From Sporomusaceae bacterium FL31 (GTDB lineage Bacteria > Bacillota > Negativicutes > DSM-1736 > Dendrosporobacteraceae): 64,000 nucleotides of DNA. Under the pieces are notes generated by a model. It saw nothing but the letters and a program-made list of their open reading frames with translations. It searched no databases and had not been told where the DNA came from. The stretch's first letter is position 1. Every line of letters starts with the position of its first letter. The DNA is taken from contig BIFV01000021.1 in NCBI GenBank assembly GCA_003990955.1, positions 1 through 64,000 on the forward strand, given 5' to 3'. A program made the translations under genes and the position numbers. Shown here piece by piece: positions 8,551-15,682 of the stretch.

Positions 8551-8976
8551 ATGAAGCGCTTAATGATGCCTTATGTGTGCCTCTTGGCTCTCATGTGTGC
8601 CTATGTTCCGTACAAAGGATATGCAGGGAGTACATTCTATGGATTCATAGGGATAGGCAGGACGGTTTCTATAGATTATTCCTTACTGCTCCTTCAGATC
8701 ATCGCTTTGACTTGTGTGTATTTCACATTTAATTACTTGTTTCAGAGGACTATAGGTAAACAGCAAGAGTATCAAAAGGATGTCTTAAAGATTCTCACAC
8801 TTTATTACGCGCTACAACAAGAAGGAAAGCCTGAAGGAGTGGCAATGATAATAGCTCAGAATATATACGGAAAGGATCTACCTGAAGAATATACGAATAC
8901 CCTTTATAAATATCTAGAGTTAACTAAAGAACAAGCACGAGAGTTAGCGAAGCAAGATTTTAAATGGGCATTATAA
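8551..8976 (+). CDS. Small phage membrane protein, unknown function
   Basis: 141 residues. The N-terminus looks like a signal peptide (MKRLMMPYVCLLALMCAYVP, then GYAGS), followed by a strong transmembrane helix at about 44-66 and a charged cytoplasmic tail rich in Glu/Lys/Gln (residues 67-141). CTGGAGGAATG lies before the ATG. It is the first gene after attL and upstream of the phage early promoter, so it could be expressed in the lysogen. Superinfection exclusion or lysogenic conversion is possible but is only inferred from topology and position. I recognise no family. Confidence 0.7.
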   Translation: MKRLMMPYVCLLALMCAYVPYKGYAGSTFYGFIGIGRTVSIDYSLLLLQIIALTCVYFTFNYLFQRTIGKQQEYQKDVLKILTLYYALQQEGKPEGVAMIIAQNIYGKDLPEEYTNTLYKYLELTKEQARELAKQDFKWAL

Positions 8977-8980
8977 GTAA

Positions 8981-9005
8981 TTGACTGTGCCACGATATGA
9001 GAAGC
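8981..9005 (+). promoter_or_regulatory. Phage RNA polymerase promoter, copy 1 (left end)
   Basis: Carries the 16-base core TGTGCCACGATATGAG found in all good copies; it differs from the others by C for T at position 5 (TTGACTGTG). By analogy with T7 (CACTATA-GGGAGA), transcription should begin at the G of GAG. The transcript would meet the terminator at 9033-9085 within about 85 bases with no gene between, recalling the T7 left-end promoter phiOL. Confidence 0.85.
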
Positions 9006-9032
9006 AATCTGATAATTACATATAGAAACAGT

Positions 9033-9085
9033 AAAGACCTCCTTGAGAGTTCCGTAAGGTTCTCTTGAGGAGGTCTTTTTTTTTT
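9033..9085 (+). terminator. Strong terminator between left promoter and RHH gene
   Basis: A 17-bp stem (AAAGACCTCCTTGAGAG with CTCTTGAGGAGGTCTTT, two wobble pairs) followed by eight or more Ts. It stops plus-strand transcripts before they run antisense through the regulator gene. Confidence 0.88.
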
Positions 9086-9092
9086 GCGTTTA

Positions 9093-9248
9093 TTAAGCTT
9101 CTTGATGCTCTTTAATAAAGTGGTCAATCTGTTGTCTTAACCATGCTGAGGGATTTATTGCTTTCTGCTCGGCTATTCTTTGGAATTCCGCTTTAGTATC
9201 CTTAGGAAGTCTAATTTTGATTTCTGCCTCTTTGATCTTGCTTTCCAT
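9093..9248 (-). CDS. Ribbon-helix-helix (Arc/CopG-like) transcriptional regulator, candidate prophage repressor
   Basis: A 51-residue protein, the only minus-strand gene in the prophage. EIKIRLPKDTKAEFQRIAEQ is the strand plus first helix and INPSAWLRQQIDHFIKEH the second helix of an Arc/CopG fold, which binds DNA as a dimer through the paired strand. ATG at 9248 is chosen because the fold starts there and AAGGATGG lies upstream. A longer frame starting at 9335 would run back over its own promoter region. It is divergent from the early genes with repeated operator-like sites between them, the layout of a phage immunity switch. The repressor role is inferred. Confidence 0.75.
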   Translation of the reverse strand: MESKIKEAEIKIRLPKDTKAEFQRIAEQKAINPSAWLRQQIDHFIKEHQEA

Positions 9249-9282
9249 CAATACACCATCCTTGTAATTTCTATGTGTCAAC

Positions 9283-9311
9283 AATATACCACACGAGGGA
9301 ACAGAAGGCAA
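9283..9311 (-). promoter_or_regulatory. Candidate sigma-A promoter of the RHH gene
   Basis: On the minus strand TTGCCT (9311-9306) and TATATT (9288-9283) are 17 bases apart. The operator-like sequence ACACGAGGGAAC (9291-9302, plus strand) lies in the spacer, which would allow autoregulation. Confidence 0.6.
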
Positions 9312-9393
9312 CTGAAATTTATTTCTTAAGCACATGAATTATTTGTTGACACATGTGGGAACATATGATACATTAAGGGTAACATGTGGGAAC
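9291..9393. repeat. Three operator-like repeats (ACATGTGGGAAC)
   Basis: Exact copies at 9351-9362 and 9382-9393, 31 bases apart (about three helical turns), and a 10/12 match at 9291-9302. One overlaps the early -35, one lies just after the early -10, and one sits inside the divergent promoter. Spaced direct repeats on one DNA face are usual for RHH proteins. Confidence 0.65.
9346..9374 (+). promoter_or_regulatory. Candidate host-type early promoter
   Basis: A perfect TTGACA (9346-9351), 17 bases, then TACATT (9369-9374). It drives the small early genes from 9428. The operator repeats flank and overlap it. Confidence 0.6.
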
Positions 9394-9427
9394 GAAAGAC
9401 CACAAACAATAAAGGAGGACAACTAAC

Positions 9428-9772
9428 ATGCGTAGAGGCACACAACAGGAACAACTCAAGGCTGCCCTAAGAGCCTACATATTACCACTAAATACTTCCA
9501 AAGAATCTCGCTTCAGTGTTTATCTAGATAGCGGTGAAGGTCTAGAGGTCTTATGGCCTTCTGATAGTTACCTAATAAGCGATGGAGGTAAATCTCAAGA
9601 ACTCCTCCCAAGTCAAACCTATTGGAAACGCAATGACAACTATCCAGCATTCCACTTCCATTACACAGGTTATGGCAGCAGCTACACAGAGGATCTCAAG
9701 GAAACCTTAAAGACCATCAATCCTAATCTAGAGGTCTTAGTTATCCGAGGATGGTCTCCAGGTAACCGCTAA
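9428..9772 (+). CDS. Early phage protein, unknown
   Basis: 114 residues, ATG with AAAGGAGGAC at optimal spacing, first gene behind the early promoter. Soluble, with no recognisable domain; it has a basic N-terminal helix and several aromatic clusters (YPAFHFHYTGYGSSY). The position matches the T7 class I genes that take over the host, but no homology to a T7 early protein is apparent. Confidence 0.7.
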   Translation: MRRGTQQEQLKAALRAYILPLNTSKESRFSVYLDSGEGLEVLWPSDSYLISDGGKSQELLPSQTYWKRNDNYPAFHFHYTGYGSSYTEDLKETLKTINPNLEVLVIRGWSPGNR

Positions 9773-9869
9773 GTGTCGAATTAAGCTAGGTCGAGAGTCG
9801 AGTTAACCTAAGTCAGCTTTTGAGTGAAACGAATGGATGTTCTATAGTAAATCTAAGGAGGGTCTTAAG

Positions 9870-10166
9870 GTGACCAATACACAACTTAAGAAAGTAATTA
9901 TTGAAGCCACTAAGAAAATGGAGAACTTTACAATATGTGTACTTGTGTGGTTGGGCGATGAGAATGACACCTATTATGAAATTGCAGTGTATGAAGGACT
10001 CCCTACAGCAGCTACACTCCGGGAGGCAGAAACAGTATTCCTTTCAGAATCCTTACCAGATACACCTCAGAATGTAAGCATAATCAAGAAAGAAGCTCAG
10101 AAACGTATTCGCTATCTTCAAAAGAACGTATCTGCTGCTATTGTAGCAAGGACTTGTAGTGTATAA
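9870..10166 (+). CDS. Early phage protein, unknown
   Basis: 98 residues from a GTG start with AAGGAGGGTC about 8 bases before it; an ATG at 9837 lies upstream of that ribosome site and is unlikely. No known domain. The C-terminal third is a basic helix (KKEAQKRIRYLQKNV). Confidence 0.65.
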   Translation: MTNTQLKKVIIEATKKMENFTICVLVWLGDENDTYYEIAVYEGLPTAATLREAETVFLSESLPDTPQNVSIIKKEAQKRIRYLQKNVSAAIVARTCSV

Positions 10167-10260
10167 GTCGAAACCTCTAGATCCTTCTTACGGCTCTGGA
10201 GGTCTTCCGAGGGATAGCCTCCCGGAACTGATGAGACAGGCTGAAGGAGGATGCATATTT

Positions 10261-10425
10261 ATGATCATTAGCTTGACAGAGTCTTACTTATTGGAGCATT
10301 ACAAGGTGTATTCAGTTGATTTACAGCGTGGTGTGATAATCACGCAAGAGGCTGACAAGTGGTTTGGCGTTTGGACACGGCAGGAGGATGGTCTTTATTT
10401 GTATACAGGTAGATTCCATAAATAA
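10261..10425 (+). CDS. Small early phage protein, unknown
   Basis: 54 residues. The frame opens upstream at 10159, but GAAGGAGG sits 10 bases before the ATG at 10261. The product looks like a small beta-rich protein (TQEADKWFGVWTRQEDGLYLY). Function unknown. Confidence 0.5.
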   Translation: MIISLTESYLLEHYKVYSVDLQRGVIITQEADKWFGVWTRQEDGLYLYTGRFHK

Positions 10426-10580
10426 AAGCCATTTATCTAAGGGACTATCAGCCCGAGGACACTGCACTTCACCATCCTATAGGGATCTAGAGGAAGCCAA
10501 GATTAAATGAATAATTTGTTGAGATTAAAATTTACTTCAGAACCGAGGGCTTGACATAAATTATACTAGGAGGTCTTAAG

Positions 10581-10733
10581 GTGACTAAGAAACCGCGCAA
10601 GGTTTATGTTGTATTTGATCATAAAGGTCGTGAACTGGGGCGAGTTTGTACCAGCAGGCAAGTGGTTCAGACCTGCCGTAAGCGTAGTGGATGCTATGAG
10701 GAATACACAAAGGAGGAGTATTACAATGCGTAA
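10581..10733 (+). CDS. Very small early phage protein, unknown
   Basis: 50 residues (MTKKPRKVYVVFDHKGRELG at the start) from GTG, with AGGAGGTCTTAAG before it, the same ribosome-site context as the gene at 9870. Basic, with three Cys (23, 32, 38). Its last bases overlap the next small frame, a sign of translational coupling. Confidence 0.5.
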   Translation: MTKKPRKVYVVFDHKGRELGRVCTSRQVVQTCRKRSGCYEEYTKEEYYNA

Positions 10734-10797
10734 AGGTCTAATATCCTTCAAAGGAACCGTTAAGGATTTCCAAAGATTACTCCGTGGTAACTCTTAA
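10726..10797 (+). CDS. Possible 23-residue mini-protein
   Basis: ATG with AAAGGAGGAG at good spacing, overlapping the previous gene by 8 bases. Basic sequence (MRKGLISFKGTVKDF...). Support comes only from the ribosome site and coupling. Confidence 0.3.
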   Translation: MRKGLISFKGTVKDFQRLLRGNS

Positions 10798-11039
10798 GGA
10801 TGCCTGTGTATATTGAACTAAATCATCTATTATATCACATCTAGAGGTAAGTTACCACGCAGAATGTCTTCGTGGTTAAGCACTCAAAAGCGCTGTAAAC
10901 TTAAAGCACCTAAGGTAAGCAGTCCAGGTCATGAGATAATGCTAGAGTTTCTAGTCCTCCTTGTGGCCTGTGTGGTTCCCTTAGTGCGCACTCAAGAAGA
11001 ACCTTGAAAACTAAATAAGCACTAAGGAGGTTATTGGCA

Positions 11040-11327
11040 GTGTCCATGAACGAGTACTTAAGACTTGCCAACAGATACCGAGAAAACATGAAGGTCTTAG
11101 AGGAGAAGTATGCCCAAAAGGACATCCAGAAGTATCCTGAGGACTATCTACAATGCCTTGACCACAAGATTAGCTATCACACTTACAAAGGACTATATTG
11201 GGAAGCCAGATCGAGGAGACCTGAGGGAAGACCTGAGAAGTCCTTAAAGATCCGGGATTCACACTATAGGAAGCGTGAAGAGGTCTTAAGGGATCTAAAG
11301 CGCTATAAACAACAATATTCCTATTGA
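11040..11327 (+). CDS. Highly charged early phage protein, unknown
   Basis: 95 residues. AAGGAGG lies 10 bases before GTG 11040; TTG 11034 and ATG 11046 are alternatives. It is very rich in Lys, Arg, Glu and Tyr, probably all-helical with heptad character (ENMKVLEEKYAQKDIQKY, KREEVLRDLKRYKQQ). It could bind nucleic acid or a host protein. It is the last gene before the SOS-type promoter and the polymerase gene. The preceding 240 bases (10798-11039) hold only a small hairpin (TTACCACG / CGTGGTTAA). Confidence 0.6.
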   Translation: MSMNEYLRLANRYRENMKVLEEKYAQKDIQKYPEDYLQCLDHKISYHTYKGLYWEARSRRPEGRPEKSLKIRDSHYRKREEVLRDLKRYKQQYSY

Positions 11328-11374
11328 TAATAAGATTCAACACGTTATGACAAGATATGCCCAAATTCTTACTG

Positions 11375-11403
11375 TATAATAAGATGTAGGGAACATATGT
11401 TCG
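11375..11403 (+). promoter_or_regulatory. SOS-type promoter: -10 TATAAT with LexA box
   Basis: TATAAT (11375-11380) is followed 9 bases later by GGAACATATGTTCG (11390-11403). Read on the minus strand this matches the Gram-positive LexA consensus CGAACRNRYGTTYC at every position. A repressor bound there would sit on the start point. The -35 is poor: ATGACA lies 22 bases away. It reads toward the phage RNA polymerase gene, 249 bases downstream of the box. Confidence 0.7.
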
Positions 11404-11499
11404 ATTGCGGAGGTGAAGGTTAGCGAACAAAGGAGCGTTTAAAGTTGGGTAAATTCGGAATGTATTAACTTAATATGTTTTCCAATAATTTCCTTTTAC

Positions 11500-11530
11500 A
11501 AGCCAGTCCGTAAAGGGCTGGTTTTTTATT
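11500..11530 (+). terminator. Terminator or attenuator between SOS promoter and RNA polymerase gene
   Basis: Stem AAGCCAGTCC / GGGCTGGTT with one wobble, loop GTAAA, then TTTTTT. Between it and the LexA box are two ribosome-site-like stretches (GGAGGTGA, AAAGGAG) but only tiny frames, the clearest being seven codons from TTG 11445. Confidence 0.65.
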
Positions 11531-11551
11531 GCCTAAAATCAGTTTAACAAA

Positions 11552-11607
11552 TTGATTGTGCCACGATATGAGGAGACAGCTTTGGAAATTGTTCTAAAGG
11601 TCTCCTC
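11552..11607 (+). promoter_or_regulatory. Phage RNA polymerase promoter, copy 2, with 5' stem-loop
   Basis: Promoter at 11552-11576 with the shared core. Starting at the presumed +1 (G at 11570), GAGGAGAC (11570-11577) pairs perfectly with GTCTCCTC (11600-11607), extended inside by CTTT/AAAG. Its place before the polymerase gene would give positive feedback. Confidence 0.85.
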
Positions 11608-11651
11608 ATCTCTGTTCTTAAGACTCACAAAATTATAGGGAGAGATGAGAA

Positions 11652-14252
11652 ATGACTAATGACTTACTGAAGGATATCTATGGGAATCTCTATGAGCAAC
11701 AGCTAACAAAGGAAACAGAATATAAAAACGGAGCCTCAGCAAGACTCCAGGCGCTCTATGAATTTCGGAAGAAGGAAGGAGCAGCCTCAAGCTTATCCTT
11801 AGGTCAAAAACTGCTTAATCGCCAATTTGAAACAGTGCGAGGCAATATCACCTTATTAGTGGATAAGCTGACAGCGCCTAAGGCAGGTCAAAAGGCTTCA
11901 TATACGTATATTGTCAGAGATCTTGTGGACATCTATAGTGAAGATAGAAATAAACTAATAGACATGCTGACTTTCATTCCATTCAGTGCCTTACTAAATA
12001 GTGCAATTCGCTCAGTCTCTGATTTCAACCATATTACAATAAGCGCCTTGAGTAATGCAGTAGGCAAGGAAATCCAAGAGGAGGCTGTGGCTGATGCATT
12101 CCTGAAAGACCTTGATGAGGCCACAGCAGGTCGAATGATAGACAGTGTAAAGAAACGTAAAGATAGACATTACAAGACTCACTTTATGAAACACGCAATG
12201 CAACAGGAGAACTTTCAAGGGTACTCTTGGGATACAACCTCCAGGGCTGCTCTCGGAGCAAAACTAATTGAACTTACGATTGAGGGCAGTGGGTATTTTG
12301 AGCTAAAGCATGGTGTAGGTGCTAAAGGTGATGCAATTGCAGAAATACACGCGACACAATGGCTAATAGAGGCTTGGCAAGATAATGAAGCGAGAGCTAT
12401 TATGCGAGCGTATAGGACATGTCCTACCATCATTCCTCCTGCACCTTGGACAACCGTTTTTGAGGGTGGTTATTATGGGGATCTAAGAGGAAGACAACCT
12501 CTATTGAGGGCAGAAGCTCTGAAGGGTCAAGGATCAATTAACATCTATAACCGAGAATACCTGGCGAAAATCAGCCAGTTAGATCTCAAGGAAGTCAGGG
12601 AGGCAGTCAATAGATGCCAAGAGACACCTTGGAAGATTAATAAGGAAGTCCTTGAGGTCGTTAAAGAGATTATCGCCCGAGGAGGAGACTTCGCAGGAAT
12701 CGCGCGCCAAACACCTATACCTCTGCTCCCTGAGTTAATGGGAGAATACACAGAGGAAGACCTCAAGAACCATAAGAAAGCACTTGCACAACGCTATATT
12801 GAAGATCACAAAAGGACTACTAAGGCACTCCGGGCGCTGTCCCATCTTAAAATAGCAGAAGAATTCTCCGAATATTCACAAATCTACTTCCCTTACAACA
12901 TGGATTTCAGAGGTAGAGTTTATCCTATCCCTGCTTTTAGCCCTCAAGGGGATGACATCAACAAAGGGCTGTTACTCTTTGCCAATCCTCCTGAGTGTAC
13001 ATCAATGGTCGATATTGAGTGGTTAATGGTCCACGGTGCAAACTTAGCTGGTATTGATAAGGTATCTTTTGAAGAACGTAAGCAATGGGTAAGAGAGCAC
13101 GAGGAGCAAATACTCAAGAGTGCTGCAGATCCCTTAGGCTTTACATGGTGGGCAAACCTTGATGACTGCTCTATTCAGTTCCTTGGATTCTGCTTTGAGT
13201 GGACAAAATGGAAAGCTTGGGAAGCAGCCAAGGGCACTCCTGAAGGATTCAAAACCGGGATCGCCGTGGCCTTCGATGGTACATGCTCGGGCCTTCAGCA
13301 CTTTTCAGCAATCCTGAGAGATCCTGTAGGAGGAGGAGCAGTAAATTTAGTACCTGATACTAAACCAAATGATATCTATAGAGTTGTAGCTGAGAAAGTA
13401 ACTGAGGTCTTACATATTGATGCTAAGAAGGGTACTTTAGATGAACAGAAGGAAACTCAAGAAGGTGAATCCTACTTAAAACTAGGAACCAAGTCTCTAG
13501 CTCAACAATGGTTAATGTATGGGGTTAATCGGAAGGTAACTAAGAGATGTGTAATGACTTTCGCTTACGGTAGTAAAGAATATGGATTCAAGCAGCAAAT
13601 CCTCAAGGATGTCATTAAGAAAGCTAAGGATGATAAGAAGGGTGACATGTTCATCAAAGGTGATCAAGCTGCAGGGTACTTAGCGAAATTAATCTGGACC
13701 ATAATCCAAGAGGTTGTAGTGAAGGCAGTCCAAGGAATGGCATGGCTGCAGAAGATGGCAAGGTTAGTTTGTAAAGAGGGAAGTGTGGTAACATGGTTTA
13801 CTCCTATGGGACTTCCAATACAGCAAGCATACATGGAAAGTGATACAGAGGTCTTTAGACTGCGCTTTGGGGGTGGTTTCCGTAGATTATATACAGCAAA
13901 ACCAAGTGGGAATATAGACAAGCATTCCCAAGTTAACGGTATAGCGCCAAACTTTATCCACTCTCTTGATGCGGCACATTTACAACTAACTATCATCGAA
14001 GCAGCAAAGAAGGGTATTCAACATTTTGCGATGATTCATGATAGTTATGGTTCTCCAGTGGCACAGGCTCAACAGATGTATGAGACAGTTCGTGAGACAT
14101 TCCTTAGGATGTACACAGAGAACAACGTCCTTGAGAACTTTGCTAGGGATATGGAACCCTTTATTGATCCTGAGACTGAACTCCCGGCAATCCCTAAGAG
14201 GGGTAAATTAGATCTTGAGGTCATTCTAGAGAGTCCATATATGTTTGCTTAA
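11652..14252 (+). CDS. T7-type single-subunit DNA-directed RNA polymerase
   Basis: 866 residues (T7 gp1 is 883). It transcribes phage middle and late genes from the TGTGCCACGATATGAG promoters. Motif A is DGTCSGLQHFSA with Asp542 (T7 Asp537). Motif B, RKVTKRCVMTFAYGSKEYGF, places Arg627, Lys631, Arg632 and Tyr639 at the same numbers as T7. Motif C, HDSYGSP, holds Asp797 (T7 Asp812). Before motif A, FPYNMDFRGRVYPIPAFSPQ is another family signature. The specificity-loop region (about 710-750) differs from T7, in line with a different promoter. The ribosome site is GGGAGAGATG. The gene has both an SOS-type host promoter and a phage promoter upstream. Confidence 0.98.
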   Translation: MTNDLLKDIYGNLYEQQLTKETEYKNGASARLQALYEFRKKEGAASSLSLGQKLLNRQFETVRGNITLLVDKLTAPKAGQKASYTYIVRDLVDIYSEDRNKLIDMLTFIPFSALLNSAIRSVSDFNHITISALSNAVGKEIQEEAVADAFLKDLDEATAGRMIDSVKKRKDRHYKTHFMKHAMQQENFQGYSWDTTSRAALGAKLIELTIEGSGYFELKHGVGAKGDAIAEIHATQWLIEAWQDNEARAIMRAYRTCPTIIPPAPWTTVFEGGYYGDLRGRQPLLRAEALKGQGSINIYNREYLAKISQLDLKEVREAVNRCQETPWKINKEVLEVVKEIIARGGDFAGIARQTPIPLLPELMGEYTEEDLKNHKKALAQRYIEDHKRTTKALRALSHLKIAEEFSEYSQIYFPYNMDFRGRVYPIPAFSPQGDDINKGLLLFANPPECTSMVDIEWLMVHGANLAGIDKVSFEERKQWVREHEEQILKSAADPLGFTWWANLDDCSIQFLGFCFEWTKWKAWEAAKGTPEGFKTGIAVAFDGTCSGLQHFSAILRDPVGGGAVNLVPDTKPNDIYRVVAEKVTEVLHIDAKKGTLDEQKETQEGESYLKLGTKSLAQQWLMYGVNRKVTKRCVMTFAYGSKEYGFKQQILKDVIKKAKDDKKGDMFIKGDQAAGYLAKLIWTIIQEVVVKAVQGMAWLQKMARLVCKEGSVVTWFTPMGLPIQQAYMESDTEVFRLRFGGGFRRLYTAKPSGNIDKHSQVNGIAPNFIHSLDAAHLQLTIIEAAKKGIQHFAMIHDSYGSPVAQAQQMYETVRETFLRMYTENNVLENFARDMEPFIDPETELPAIPKRGKLDLEVILESPYMFA

Positions 14253-14273
14253 ATAAAAGGAGGAATGAAGTAA

Positions 14274-14483
14274 ATGGAACAAAGAGAAATGATTCAGAAG
14301 GCTCTAGAGTATGTCAAGCGTTTAAAGGAAGATGATCCTAATTCAAGAATCAAAATAGCTTATTTACAGAGGAAGTTCATCATAGGATATACTCCCGCAG
14401 CGAAGCTTATGGATGAATTAGAATGTATGGGAGTAGTGGCTCCATACGATGGGACACCTCACGGAAGAACAATATTAATTTGA
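14274..14483 (+). CDS. Stand-alone FtsK-gamma-like winged-helix protein
   Basis: 69 residues. IKIAYLQRKFIIGYTPAAKL, then MDELECMGVV, closely resembles the FtsK/SpoIIIE gamma domain (typically LQRRFRIGYNRAARLMDEME, GIV). That domain reads polar chromosomal motifs (KOPS/SRS) and activates XerD. Here it stands alone without the ATPase motor. AAAAGGAGG precedes the ATG, and the gene directly follows the RNA polymerase gene, where T7 keeps host take-over genes. It may bind DNA or interfere with host chromosome segregation; both are inferences. Confidence 0.8.
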   Translation: MEQREMIQKALEYVKRLKEDDPNSRIKIAYLQRKFIIGYTPAAKLMDELECMGVVAPYDGTPHGRTILI

Positions 14484-14525
14484 TTGTGCCACGATATGAG
14501 AAGACAGGCTCACCTTTAAACAGGT
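14480..14525 (+). promoter_or_regulatory. Phage RNA polymerase promoter, copy 3, with 5' stem-loop
   Basis: Promoter 14480-14504 overlaps the stop of the previous gene. The transcript would start GAGAAGAC and fold back through CACCT/AGGTG and AAGAC/GTCTT. It drives the replication gene block. Confidence 0.85.
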
Positions 14526-14562
14526 GGGTCTTTCTTATTTCAATTTGAAAGGAGGTGAGAAA

Positions 14563-15039
14563 GTGGCAGGTAAAAAGAAAGTTGAAGAATTGACACCTGT
14601 AGAGGAGGTTGCTGCTATTAGTAGTTCTGAAGGTGTATCCGAAGAAATTCCTACAGAAGAATCTGAGGAATCTCAACCTGAGCAAGTAATTGAAGTTGTA
14701 TCCGAAGAGGCTCCTGTAGCACCAAAAGAAGTATTCACTACGTTAGTCATTAAGGCTCCTGTAGATGTCCTTGTGGCTCCTAACCGATTAGAACCTCAAG
14801 CTAAATTTATTAAAACTAAACAAAGCATTGAGATCCCTGTGGGAGGCGCTGCACTATTCACACTGGCAGACCGCATGTTAAAAAGTCCGATTCGACTTGT
14901 GACTACCTTCGTATTGAATCAGACAGCAAAACCTTTGAAGCAGTCCGTAGAACTCGCTATTGATAATATTGGGCTTGATGGGTTCTTCCTGCGGAAAGGT
15001 GATGTCATCGCAACATGTGTGGTAGTATCCCCGAAGTAA
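14563..15039 (+). CDS. Phage protein with acidic N-terminus, unknown
   Basis: 158 residues from GTG with AAAGGAGGTGAG immediately upstream. After a Lys-rich start, residues 8-57 are a low-complexity Glu/Ser/Pro/Val tail. A small beta-type domain follows (FTTLVIKAPVDVLVAPNR, IEIPVGGAALF, KGDVIATCVVV). It comes first in the replication block just before the ssDNA-binding protein, so a DNA metabolism role is possible but not shown. Confidence 0.65.
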   Translation: MAGKKKVEELTPVEEVAAISSSEGVSEEIPTEESEESQPEQVIEVVSEEAPVAPKEVFTTLVIKAPVDVLVAPNRLEPQAKFIKTKQSIEIPVGGAALFTLADRMLKSPIRLVTTFVLNQTAKPLKQSVELAIDNIGLDGFFLRKGDVIATCVVVSPK

Positions 15040-15064
15040 TTTAAGCATATGGAAGGAGATTAAT

Positions 15065-15682
15065 TTGAGTAACGACAAATTTGTAACACCTTCAGGTGAG
15101 GTCTTTTGGGCACACCTGAGATCTGAAGAGCTTTATAATGGTCAACCTACAGGCAGAAAGAGCATTATGCTTAAGCTGCCTTTAGAGCAAACCGAGGAAC
15201 TCCTTAAGAAACATGAGGCTATTTACAATGAACTGAAGAAATACTCTCCATGTTTCAAAGGTGTCAAACCTGCTAAAGGCTCTAAGCCTAACTTTGGGAC
15301 TAAGACCAATGCAGATGGAGATACCCTCTTCAAATTCTCCACTAAAGCTATTGGAGAAAACAAGAAGACAGGCGAGAAATGGGAAAAGGTTATCCCTGTA
15401 TTTGATGGCGCTGGAAAACACATTGAGGTCAATCTTGGAAACGGCTCTACAGCTCACGTGAGCTATGAGATTGGTCCTAAGTTTGTCAGCGGGACGAATT
15501 ATGGTCTGAATCTATACCTTTTGGCTGTTAAAGTTAAAAATCTTGTTCAGTACGCTCCTGGGGCTGTCTCTGCGGAATCCTTTGGTTTCGATGTAGACCC
15601 TGAAGCGGAAACTGAATTCGATGAAACCTTTAATGATGAAGCAAACGATGATTCTTCGGGAGAACCTTCGGACGATTTCTAA
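15065..15682 (+). CDS. Single-stranded DNA-binding protein (T7 gp2.5-like)
   Basis: 205 residues from TTG, with GGAAGGAG before it. An OB-fold-like core (KFVTPSGEVFWAHLR ... VNLGNGSTAHVSYEIGP) is followed by a very acidic tail (residues about 180-205, ending in EPSDDF with a terminal aromatic). The acidic tail ending in Phe is the hallmark of gp2.5, which uses it to contact the polymerase and helicase. Length (gp2.5 is 232) and position just before endonuclease I also match T7. Confidence 0.85.
   Translation: MSNDKFVTPSGEVFWAHLRSEELYNGQPTGRKSIMLKLPLEQTEELLKKHEAIYNELKKYSPCFKGVKPAKGSKPNFGTKTNADGDTLFKFSTKAIGENKKTGEKWEKVIPVFDGAGKHIEVNLGNGSTAHVSYEIGPKFVSGTNYGLNLYLLAVKVKNLVQYAPGAVSAESFGFDVDPEAETEFDETFNDEANDDSSGEPSDDF

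Noticed and set aside
9364..9369. TATGAT as the early -10
   Set aside because: Only 12 bases from TTGACA; the weaker TACATT at 17 bases fits better.
10550..10575. Promoter at TTGACATAAATTATACT
   Set aside because: The -35-like and -10-like hexamers are only about 6 bases apart.
11170..11430. 86-codon minus-strand frame over the SOS promoter
   Set aside because: It overlaps a plus-strand gene and the LexA site, and no ribosome site is visible.
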